From: Candidatus Uhrbacteria bacterium
GTDB lineage: Bacteria; Patescibacteriota; Patescibacteriia; UBA9934
DNA: 21,218 bases
Assembly: GCA_030688135.1 (NCBI GenBank)
Contig: JAUYIW010000048.1
Span: 1-21,218, forward strand
Direction: 5' to 3'
The notes below the pieces were generated by a model. It was not told the DNA's origin, searched no databases, and saw only the letters and a program-made list of their open reading frames with translations. Every line of letters starts with the position of its first letter. Position 1 is the first letter of the stretch. A program made the translations under genes and the position numbers. Shown in pieces: positions 14,224 through 20,918 of the stretch.

Positions 14224-14335
14224 AGGTTATTCTCAAATTATGAACGTTTATCATGATTTGTGATGTAACTTACATATAACCGTTAAAAGCACTCAGACAA
14301 ATCCCACGAACTAATTCGTTAAATATTAGGTCAGA

Positions 14336-14416
14336 TGCTAGGAAGAGCGAGTACTAAAGCAAGCCGTACCAATGCGTATGGTGAGCGAGGAACAAAGCTC
14401 TAACAACGCAGATGCA
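14336..14416. other. Hairpin element A of the TACTAAA family
   Basis: AGAGC pairs with GCTCT, and inside them CCGTAC pairs with GTATGG with one G-U, around a purine-rich internal loop (GCAAG opposite TGAGC). The outer ATGC words also pair. The heptamer TACTAAA is at 14352-14358. The order of words (GATG, AGGAAG, TACTAAA, GGTGA, AACAA, AGATG) matches the element at 14478-14549. Confidence 0.55.
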
Positions 14417-14444
14417 TAAAAATATCACGGATTAGACCACAATC

Positions 14445-14568
14445 TAGTTTGTTCAGAATTTACTTATATACGAGGCGCGGGGATGTGACGAGGAAGCGTA
14501 CTAAAAAGTACGGTGACAAGTCGCAGGGGCCCCGCAACAAAGTAGATGAGTGAATTCTGAACAAACTA
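14445..14568. repeat. Element with 20-nt inverted repeats enclosing a second TACTAAA hairpin
   Basis: The arms TAGTTTGTTCAGAATT (start of 14445-14464) and the reverse complement at 14549-14568 match at 19 of 20 positions. Inside are GCGGGG/CCCCGC, GAC/GTC and the tip CGTACT-AAAA-AGTACG (14497-14512). The internal loop GAGGAAG opposite GTGACAA allows tandem G-A pairs. It is sandwiched directly against the candidate RNA at 14571. Confidence 0.65.
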
Positions 14569-14570
14569 CG

Positions 14571-14767
14571 CAGCAATCTGGAGGGGAGAGAGCGAGTCCG
14601 CATATAGACTTGGAGGAAAGTCTTGCGGCTCACGGTGTTCAAGTGCCTAGACTCGGCCTAGCTGACTCTATGCACACGCCAGAACACCATTGGACCCATA
14701 TCGTCTTCGGACAATCACTGAATCCAGCGTTAAGTTTACTTGGCGCAACTTCTCTCCAGCTTGCTGT
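14571..14767 (+). ncRNA. Candidate structured RNA, about 197 nt, class unknown
   Basis: The ends pair over a long stem: GCAGCAA then CTGGAGGGGAG at the 5' side, CTTCTCTCCAG then TTGCTG at the 3' side, with a few G-U pairs. Inside, GAGTCCGC pairs with GCGGCTC around AGACTT/AAGTCT (14597-14631), and GGTGTTC (14634-14640) pairs with GAACACC further on. A strong terminator follows 10 nt later, which fits a small RNA gene on this strand. Length and closed ends recall 6S-like RNAs, but the branched interior does not fit well. The word GGAGGAAAGTC resembles RNase P RNA, yet the matching 3' core is absent. Confidence 0.45.
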
Positions 14768-14777
14768 GAAGAATTAA

Positions 14778-14810
14778 AAAACTCCCGATTTAGTCGGGAG
14801 TTTTTGTTTT
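14778..14810 (+). terminator. Rho-independent terminator of the candidate RNA
   Basis: AAACTCCCGA and TCGGGAGTTT pair around TTTAG, followed by TTGTTTTTG. No protein gene ends nearby on this strand, so it most likely ends a non-coding transcript. Confidence 0.8.
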
Positions 14811-14871
14811 TGATATTAAAATATAAGTACCATCGTTATAATAATCTTGCAAGTTACTTAACTAAAAATTG

Positions 14872-14981
14872 AACTATAATCGAATTAAGACTTTATTTTG
14901 GCTCAACTAGAACCTTACTACGATGCAACTGGAGTCATGCTTCGGTACAACTATAATTTAACTAAAGTTTTACGTTGACTC
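14872..14981. repeat. Degenerate 11/22-bp phased AACTA array
   Basis: AACTA or a close variant starts at 14872, 14905, 14916, 14927, 14949 and 14960; all distances are multiples of 11. The intervening phases hold decayed words. The array lies outside the downstream palindrome of the PaaX/Cas2-like gene. Confidence 0.55.
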
Positions 14982-15023
14982 CATGTGTCACTCTATGCCC
15001 GATCGGACAAAATATGACACATG
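14982..15023. repeat. Imperfect 42-bp palindrome just behind the PaaX/Cas2-like gene
   Basis: It is centred on CCGATCGG (14999-15006), with outer arms CATGTGTCA/TGACACATG; 16 of 21 positions pair. The half 14999-15021 (23 bp) is an exact direct repeat of 15593-15615. The palindrome ends 1 nt before the stop codon of the gene. Confidence 0.8.
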
Positions 15024-15024
15024 C

Positions 15025-15567
15025 TCATCTCATGCGCGTAGCCCGATAAACTGTCACAAATTTTTCTGCATTTAACAATTTGACAAACTCATTCAACTCA
15101 TACACAACATCTCGATCTGATTCCCATACACTTCTTTGAAGCATTCGAAATCTTGCTTTTTTTAATAATACTCTTAAAGCTCGTCTAACATGGCGAATGT
15201 CTTCCGGTACATCAAAAACAACAACGCAATATTCATCCTCTGGTAATTCCCCTTGTTTGGATATTATTTTCAATTTTAATGCCTCCTTATAACCTATTTC
15301 TGTTAATTTGTACCACAAATCGTTACCTTCGCGCCTTAATTGCACAAGTCTCTGCCCCTCAAGTCTCTTCATTCTAAAATACTCCGCTCGTCGCCGCTTA
15401 CGCTCGTCGTAAAATTCTCGATCTCTACGTAGCTCCTCTAGAGGCACCCCTCCAAAAGCCTTACGATAAACTTTACTAGGACCGATATCATTAACGGCAC
15501 CTAAAAGCGCAACCAACGTCTCCCCAGTGAGAGACAAGACCTTGGATAATTTCTTTAAAGTATTCAT
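15025..15567 (-). CDS. PaaX/Cas2-like protein (winged helix plus Cas2-like domain), 180 aa
   Basis: The N-terminal part (about 1-100) has a winged-helix look: a basic helix (RKRRRAEYFRMKRLE) and a wing segment LWYKLTEIGYKEALKLK. The C-terminal part (110-180) is a Cas2-type ferredoxin fold: CVVVFDVPEDIRHVRRALR with Asp119 at the Cas2 active-site position, then FRMLQRSVWESDRDVVYEL. This arrangement matches PaaX-type regulators, whose middle domain resembles Cas2. No cas1 or CRISPR array is present, so it is not an adaptation nuclease of a local CRISPR system. It is bracketed by two related palindromes, one 9 nt before its start, so autoregulation or acting on these sites is likely. Ends in TGA. 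Confidence 0.8.
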   Translation of the reverse strand: MNTLKKLSKVLSLTGETLVALLGAVNDIGPSKVYRKAFGGVPLEELRRDREFYDERKRRRAEYFRMKRLEGQRLVQLRREGNDLWYKLTEIGYKEALKLKIISKQGELPEDEYCVVVFDVPEDIRHVRRALRVLLKKARFRMLQRSVWESDRDVVYELNEFVKLLNAEKFVTVYRATRMR

Positions 15568-15576
15568 ACACTAATA

Positions 15577-15616
15577 GTGTGTCATATTTTGTCCGATCGG
15601 ACAAAATATGACACAC
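15577..15616. promoter_or_regulatory. Perfect 40-bp palindrome, likely operator or end sequence
   Basis: The centre is GTCCGATCGGAC (15591-15602), with 20-nt arms that match without exception and end in GTGTGTCA/TGACACAC. It begins 9 nt before ATG 15567, and a 13-bp palindrome ACACTAATAGTGT (15568-15580) fills and overlaps the gap. It must cover the promoter of the PaaX/Cas2-like gene. Confidence 0.85.
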
Positions 15617-15650
15617 CATTATTTTATACTACCGTTATCTTTCATAGCCC

Positions 15651-15766
15651 GATCTGACTATTCCGATTGAACAATTCTTATTGAACTATTCTGATCCAAC
15701 TATTATTATCTAACGATCTTAATTTACCTATCCTGTTCTAACTATCGTAATCTATCTGGCCTACTC
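15651..15766. repeat. Degenerate array with exact 14-bp period (AACTAT core)
   Basis: The hexamer AACTAT or a variant starts at 15656, 15670, 15684, 15698, 15712, 15726 and 15740, with a decayed unit at 15754: eight units, 14 bp apart. Most units begin GATY or TATY and end in TCT, TCC or similar. It fills the gap between the perfect palindrome and the TrmB-type gene. Confidence 0.8.
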
Positions 15767-15786
15767 AAAATTCTATGCCCTTTCCG

Positions 15787-16587
15787 TTAACCAATATTTC
15801 GATTCTCATCTACGTCACACGCAACATTACCTCCGGTCCCCCATTTTTTTGCTTCACGCCACGCTAGTTCAAGTGTCGCACGCGCTGTATCGGCTATTGC
15901 CTTCGAATGAATCTCGATTGCAATTATGCCACCGCTGTACGAAAATAATACTAACTTATCTCCGCATACGCTCATTTCACCATGTACATCCAAAAGTGAT
16001 GGAGAAATAGTAACATACTCAATATCTAAATCATCAGAAAAATTAACACTGCGATCAGTAACTAAAATTGATCGAATCTTTCTTTTCCTTACCGACAATT
16101 GCTTTTGATGAATATGCGAAATACCCGGATCATGAAGCTGTAAAAAAGTATCGTAACCAACAATCTGAATAATATCATCGTCCATTTGTTCGTACTCTTT
16201 TTGCATCGCACGCATGCCATCTAATTTTTCTATGTAGCGAATCTTTGGTTTTCGCGCTGCCAAATTGTGGAATACCTTCAACCTTAGTAGCATGTTGTTT
16301 GCAAGCCTACGCCTAACATCTAATTCCTGAAGCTGCATATCAAGAAGTGTTAGAATACGTTCTGGAGCTTCTGCAAGATATCGCCTATCCCCTCCTTGAG
16401 TAAACACAGATACTAAACCTTTTTGTGCAAGCGAATCAAGAACTGTGTAAACCGTTGCTCTGTGGATCAGAGAACGTTTTGAAATCTCAACCGCACCAGC
16501 ACTTCCTAATTCCAAAACCGCGATGTAAATCGCGGCCTCCTTTTTATTAAATCCAAGTGACTGCAAATCTCGAATCAAGTCATCCAT
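15787..16587 (-). CDS. TrmB-type transcriptional regulator, 266 aa
   Basis: The N-terminal winged helix (1-70) reads DLQSLGFNKKEAAIYIAVLELGSAGAVEISKRS in two helices, followed by RATVYTVLDSLAQKGLVSVF, the usual TrmB recognition helix and wing. A short coiled-coil segment (about 80-110) leads into a C-terminal regulatory domain (115-245, MRAMQKEYEQMDDDIIQIVGYD onwards). TrmB proteins are mostly archaeal sugar-responsive regulators, but CPR carry many. It lies 7 nt behind the GT4 glycosyltransferase gene, so it is cotranscribed with it and may regulate envelope sugar genes (inference). Confidence 0.9.
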   Translation of the reverse strand: MDDLIRDLQSLGFNKKEAAIYIAVLELGSAGAVEISKRSLIHRATVYTVLDSLAQKGLVSVFTQGGDRRYLAEAPERILTLLDMQLQELDVRRRLANNMLLRLKVFHNLAARKPKIRYIEKLDGMRAMQKEYEQMDDDIIQIVGYDTFLQLHDPGISHIHQKQLSVRKRKIRSILVTDRSVNFSDDLDIEYVTISPSLLDVHGEMSVCGDKLVLFSYSGGIIAIEIHSKAIADTARATLELAWREAKKWGTGGNVACDVDENRNIG

Positions 16588-16594
16588 AAATCTA

Positions 16595-17722
16595 CTACTT
16601 AAAACTACGTAGCACTTCCCAGGTTTTACTTGCAGTTGTAGCCCATGAAAACATTTCTAACCTTTCGCTTCCCTGTGCTATCTTTTCTTCCCTACTTATC
16701 TCTTCAGATGAAATTCTTATCATTTTATCAGCCCATTGGCTAACACTTTTCGGATCTGCAAAAACAGCAGCATTGCCTGCCACTTCATGCAATGCTGGAA
16801 TATCAGACGCAATCAAAACAGTCCCTGCTGCGAATGCTTCAAGTGCTGGAATGCCAAATCCCTCATACCAACTTGGAAATACATACGCAGCTGATCCAGC
16901 AACCAATGGTGCTAAATCTTCTTCTGGAACATACCCAGGAGTTAAAATAAAACTACGCGCAGGAGAACTATCAATCATTTTTTTCAAATCTTCTCCCCCT
17001 CTTCCATAAGTTCCGCCAAGAAAAAGTTTAAACGAATCGCCCACACCTACCGAACGCTTATACTCTTCAAATGCTTTTACTAAAGTAGAAATATTCTTTT
17101 TATCTTCAATCCTGCCAATTGTTACAAAATACTTGCCTTTCGAAACACCATATCTTTGAAGTGTCGCCTGTAAAGTATTTTCTTGAACTGTAAAATCTTG
17201 ACGCCTTACTGCGAGTGGCGTAGCAGAAATTGTATTCCCTTGCACATTGTAGAGCTCGAGTAAATCTGCCTTTGTAGTTTCAGACACAGTAATAATGTGA
17301 GACGATTCTTTTATAGCTCTACCTACCGCCCACTCCTGACGTTTACGAATTTTAGATGTATAAACACCTGGAACTTTTCTAAAAGCAACATCATGCACAG
17401 TGGATACAATTTGTGTTCGGCCATGGAAGGCAGGAATTTCGTGTGCTGGAGTAAAGAACAAATTTGGTGTTCGGCGAATTAATTCCCAACTTAGTCGTGC
17501 GTGAGTCCAAGCTTTTTTTGGAATCCAATTTAAAATCTGAACTGACCAGCCGTTTGGCATAATTCCAAGATCATCTAGCGGTGCTGACGAATACAATAAA
17601 ACCCGCTCGCCTTCCATGAGCGTGTTTTTCATCATTTCAGTAAGAAGTTCGTACACGTATCGTTCAGTTCCGGTTCGATTTTTACGCGTAAGAACATTCG
17701 CATCAATGCCGATTGTGAACAT
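16595..17722 (-). CDS. GT4-family glycosyltransferase (GT-B fold), 375 aa
   Basis: It transfers a sugar from an activated donor, probably to a surface polysaccharide or lipid. The N-terminal domain begins with IGIDANVLTRKNRTGTERYVYEL, typical of the mannosyltransferase-like branch. The C-terminal Rossmann domain (about 195-370) has YFVTIGRIEDKKNISTLV and the EX7E motif in WYEGFGIPALEAF (Glu287 and Glu295), then IASDIPALHEVAG. There is no signal peptide; a peripheral membrane location is usual for the family. The TrmB-type regulator follows after 7 nt. Its upstream region is the gene-less AATAAACC array, whose nearest unit starts 19 bp before the ATG. Confidence 0.95.
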   Translation of the reverse strand: MFTIGIDANVLTRKNRTGTERYVYELLTEMMKNTLMEGERVLLYSSAPLDDLGIMPNGWSVQILNWIPKKAWTHARLSWELIRRTPNLFFTPAHEIPAFHGRTQIVSTVHDVAFRKVPGVYTSKIRKRQEWAVGRAIKESSHIITVSETTKADLLELYNVQGNTISATPLAVRRQDFTVQENTLQATLQRYGVSKGKYFVTIGRIEDKKNISTLVKAFEEYKRSVGVGDSFKLFLGGTYGRGGEDLKKMIDSSPARSFILTPGYVPEEDLAPLVAGSAAYVFPSWYEGFGIPALEAFAAGTVLIASDIPALHEVAGNAAVFADPKSVSQWADKMIRISSEEISREEKIAQGSERLEMFSWATTASKTWEVLRSFK

Positions 17723-17740
17723 AGGAAAATGAAAGCGTTT

Positions 17741-17850
17741 AGTTTATTATCAGATTGCAAGGTTTATTGTTTTACCGCGGTAATAAACTTCGCTATAAGT
17801 CAATAAACCCAGTTCGTCGGAAATAAACTTTAGACGACAGATAATAAACC
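17741..17850. repeat. Gene-less double array of GGTTTATT / AATAAACC
   Basis: Two forward units (AGTTTATT at 17741, GGTTTATT at 17761) are followed by four inverted units (AATAAACT or AATAAACC at 17782, 17802, 17822, 17843). Spacings are 20, 21, 20, 20 and 21 bp. The turning point is a 12-bp palindrome TTACCGCGGTAA (17772-17783). Orientation and order equal those at 10068-10684 with the gene taken out. Confidence 0.88.
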
Positions 17851-17864
17851 CTGCATGCCGATTT

Positions 17865-18869
17865 TTATTGCGTAAACACGCTACGCTTATATGCTTCCAA
17901 ATTTTCAAGTGCAAGTCCAGTTCCGCGAGCAACACACATCTGAGGTTCGTCTGCTACGTAAGTCGGTACACCTGTAGCCTCTGCAATTAATCTATCTAAA
18001 TTACGCAACTGACTACTACCACCAGAAATTACAATTCCCTTATCCATTACGTCCGCTGAAAGCTCAGGTGGCGTTTTATAAAGTAGCTCTTTTAACGTTG
18101 CTAAAATTCCTTCGAGAAGCGCCTGAATCGCCATAGTAACATCATCTGACGTTACCTCCATAATTTTAGGAAGTCCTGTAATCATGTCTCGACCCTTAAC
18201 TTCCATTACAAGTTTTTCCTCTAAATACATCGCCGATCCTACGGTAATCTTTATTTCTTCTGCAGTTCGCTCGCCGATTGCCAAGTTGTGAGTCCTCCTA
18301 ATATGCTCCATTATTGCGTGATCAAACTTTACGCCACCAATACGCACAGAATCTGAAGCAACTATGCCTCCGAGAGAGATAACGGCCATCTCAGTTGTAC
18401 CTCCTCCGATTTCAACAATCATATGCCCTGAAGGACTTCCAATTGGTATGTTAGCGCCAATAGCCGCAACGATAGGTTGTTTGATTATGTAGGCCGCCTT
18501 TGCCCCAGCAGAAAGCGTGGCGTCTATTACAGCCCTGCGCTCAGTAGATGTAATGCCTCCAGGAACCGCAACCATAACTTCTGGTCGAAAAATTCTAAAG
18601 CCTCCTAAAACCTTATTTATGAAATACCGTAGCATTGCCTCGGTTGTTCGATAATCTGCAATAACGCCATCCTTAAGCGGACGTTTTGCAACGATCGTGT
18701 CTGGAGTTCGTCCAAGCATATCCTTTGCCTCTTTACCAACTGCAAGAACTTTTTTATCTATTTTAGAAATTGCGACTACCGATGGCTCGTTAATAATAAT
18801 ACCGCGCTTGGGAACATAAACAAGCACGGTCGTGGTACCCAAATCAATACCGATCTTTTTTGCAAACAT
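17865..18869 (-). CDS. mreB: Rod-shape determining protein MreB
   Basis: This bacterial actin homologue forms membrane-bound filaments that guide wall synthesis. At 334 aa it is of usual length. Phosphate 1 is GIDLGTTTVLVY (7-18), the connect region has AVPGGITSTERRAVIDA, phosphate 2 is VEIGGGTTEMAVISLGGIV, and the adenosine motif is GIVISGGSSQLRNLD. The gene is directly downstream of the DUF4012 gene (18 nt). mreC, mreD and pbp2 are not in the window. The gene-less repeat array starts 15 bp behind its stop codon. Confidence 0.98.
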   Translation of the reverse strand: MFAKKIGIDLGTTTVLVYVPKRGIIINEPSVVAISKIDKKVLAVGKEAKDMLGRTPDTIVAKRPLKDGVIADYRTTEAMLRYFINKVLGGFRIFRPEVMVAVPGGITSTERRAVIDATLSAGAKAAYIIKQPIVAAIGANIPIGSPSGHMIVEIGGGTTEMAVISLGGIVASDSVRIGGVKFDHAIMEHIRRTHNLAIGERTAEEIKITVGSAMYLEEKLVMEVKGRDMITGLPKIMEVTSDDVTMAIQALLEGILATLKELLYKTPPELSADVMDKGIVISGGSSQLRNLDRLIAEATGVPTYVADEPQMCVARGTGLALENLEAYKRSVFTQ

Positions 18870-18887
18870 AGGTGACAGGCGCTGGAA

Positions 18888-20918
18888 TTAAAACTCTATA
18901 GTAAATACGCTGTCCTCCTGGAGTGTTGTATCAACATGATAACTATTGTCGCCAAATTCATCTGATTGCTCAGAAGGTAAAGCTGTCTTCACCTTCTTAT
19001 CAAAATTAAGGTCAAGTGTCAAAGAATGATTCGCAGCACCAATCTGTTTAAAAACTGTAAGTTGATAAAGTTTTCTATCTATCGCATCTGACACCGATTC
19101 TGGCAAACGATATGTAAACGAAAGCGTACGCTCATCTCCCGGCTCAATTGAAGTAAAGGCGCCAAAGCTAGTCATTCCAAGCTCGTCAGATACTGTAACT
19201 TCACCCTCGGTAAGACTAGGATTTGATAACTTGTCATTCAAAAGTGTACCTGAGGCAGAAATAAACTCGCTACCCTCTGGCACAAAAATTTTTGTATAAG
19301 TTCGATACCTTGTAGTGAGTAATGAGAACTTGCCACTGTTTGTATATTTAATTGATGTTGTAGCAATGTAGTCGTTTCCGTCACTTTCGATTGAATAAGT
19401 TATCTCACGATCTACAACTGGATCTGTTTTTAAAGCAGCCATATTAGCATCCACTACCATTAGCACATCGTCGGTTGAACTAACATCTAGATTCTGTGCC
19501 CAACCCGCTTCCACAAATGCATCTTGAGCTCCAGCGTCAGTGCTATAAATTGCAAGATGTTTTTCTATAAATGACTCTGTTATTTTTTGGAATACTTCGC
19601 CAAATCTCGAAACCTCAAGTGATAATAGCTCTTCAAGGATCGTGTCGGACAGGCGTTCTACTATTGCCTTTCTTTGCTCAAATGGAATATCTTTATCTGC
19701 AAAGCCAAACTCAACTTCATATTCAAGCAGACTTGTAAGATTGTCGCTATTAAACGTAATGCCGTCTACAGTAACCGGACCTACAATATCTAAAAGTGAT
19801 GCTGCAAAATCTGGAGTAAAACCAATAACACCATGAATTTCAGGAACAGGTCTTCCAGCAGCGGAAAGCTCTTGTCTTAAAAGATCTACTGAATAATCTG
19901 AAGAAGTAGGAAAATCTGGCGACCAATTCGCATCTCGGAAATACCACTTGCTAACACCAACGTATTTATTAAGTGGCTCAGGCGGTGCAACTTGGTAGCT
20001 ATCTAGCTCTGCAACTAAAACATCAACCGCGTAAGTGTCATCAACTTCTAAACTTACAATTTCACCATCACGAATCTGTAAAAGGCCGTACACTCCCATA
20101 AATCCTCCACCTGGACGCATTTCCGTATTATTCAAAAATAGTACTAGCCATTGTCTGTCCTCATCCACGCCAGCAATTTCATCGACTGTTGCAGCAAAAG
20201 GCACTAAAACATCAACTCCTGCGATTAAGCTAGGAAGTAATTCTTGAAATGGCTGAACTGCCGCAAGCAATCTTGGATGTACGTTTAATTCTGATAAACG
20301 GTCTAAATCATCACCTGCAAGCCTTAGACTAACCTGAGCTTCCTGAAGATTAGGCAGAGCGTTGCTAAGTGCACGCAATAATTCAGCCTTTGTTTCACTT
20401 GGTAAATCCCTAAACGTTGCACCGCCATCAACCTCAAGAGAAGCCAATATTTCCTCGATGCCAGAAACCACATCTAATACTTCACCTGCAATTTGAACTG
20501 CCTGCTCCAGCGCACGAACCGACTCTACTCCTGCATCAACTACTGCGATTAAAGCCTGAACCTGATCACCAACCCATGGCACAACAACTGTCCACTTCAA
20601 AAATGTTAAACCTGAGCGAGCCTTAACCAACCCATCCTCTGCATCCACAAGACTTAAATTGGCGCTTTCAAAATCTAATTCAACTGCTGCAGATTGAGCA
20701 GAATTAAAAGCATCCTCTGCCTTCGATACTCCACTAACAAACCTTCCAATACCAAAAATGCTTGTGGCAAAAAGCACAATCCCTATTACTATAAGCACAA
20801 TTGCTATTCTACGAAACCAGTGCCTTTTTTTCTTTGCAGATTCTGGCCCGAAAGTTTGTGGCTCTATTTCAGGATTTACGCTTGGATTGATTAAATTATG
20901 TTGAGGCGATTCGTACAT
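18888..20918 (-). CDS. DUF4012 membrane protein, 676 aa
   Basis: A short cytoplasmic N-terminus with a basic patch (KKKRHWFRR) precedes one membrane segment (about 38-60, IAIVLIVIGIVLFATSIFGIG). The remainder is outside the membrane. It has a helical part to about residue 225 (DAFNSAQSAAVELDFESANLSL), then the DUF4012 core (WLVLFLNNTEMRPGGGFMGVYGLLQ and following) and a beta-rich C-terminus. DUF4012 proteins are widespread in CPR and Actinobacteria and often sit with glycosyltransferases, which fits here; the biochemical role is not established. The start codon overlaps the end of the upstream glycosyltransferase gene by 23 nt. Confidence 0.93.
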   Translation of the reverse strand: MYESPQHNLINPSVNPEIEPQTFGPESAKKKRHWFRRIAIVLIVIGIVLFATSIFGIGRFVSGVSKAEDAFNSAQSAAVELDFESANLSLVDAEDGLVKARSGLTFLKWTVVVPWVGDQVQALIAVVDAGVESVRALEQAVQIAGEVLDVVSGIEEILASLEVDGGATFRDLPSETKAELLRALSNALPNLQEAQVSLRLAGDDLDRLSELNVHPRLLAAVQPFQELLPSLIAGVDVLVPFAATVDEIAGVDEDRQWLVLFLNNTEMRPGGGFMGVYGLLQIRDGEIVSLEVDDTYAVDVLVAELDSYQVAPPEPLNKYVGVSKWYFRDANWSPDFPTSSDYSVDLLRQELSAAGRPVPEIHGVIGFTPDFAASLLDIVGPVTVDGITFNSDNLTSLLEYEVEFGFADKDIPFEQRKAIVERLSDTILEELLSLEVSRFGEVFQKITESFIEKHLAIYSTDAGAQDAFVEAGWAQNLDVSSTDDVLMVVDANMAALKTDPVVDREITYSIESDGNDYIATTSIKYTNSGKFSLLTTRYRTYTKIFVPEGSEFISASGTLLNDKLSNPSLTEGEVTVSDELGMTSFGAFTSIEPGDERTLSFTYRLPESVSDAIDRKLYQLTVFKQIGAANHSLTLDLNFDKKVKTALPSEQSDEFGDNSYHVDTTLQEDSVFTIEF

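Noticed and set aside
14597..14640. RNase P RNA, because of GGAGGAAAGTC followed by GGCTCACGG
   Set aside because: The word resembles the conserved 5' core of RNase P RNA, but it sits in a self-complementary hairpin. The 3' partner core (AGAACNNGGCTTA type) is absent, and the whole RNA is only about 200 nt.
15651..15766. CRISPR array next to a Cas2-like gene
   Set aside because: Units are 14 bp long and degenerate, with no constant repeat of 24-40 bp and no spacers. There is no cas1 or effector gene. The Cas2-like fold is shared with PaaX regulators.
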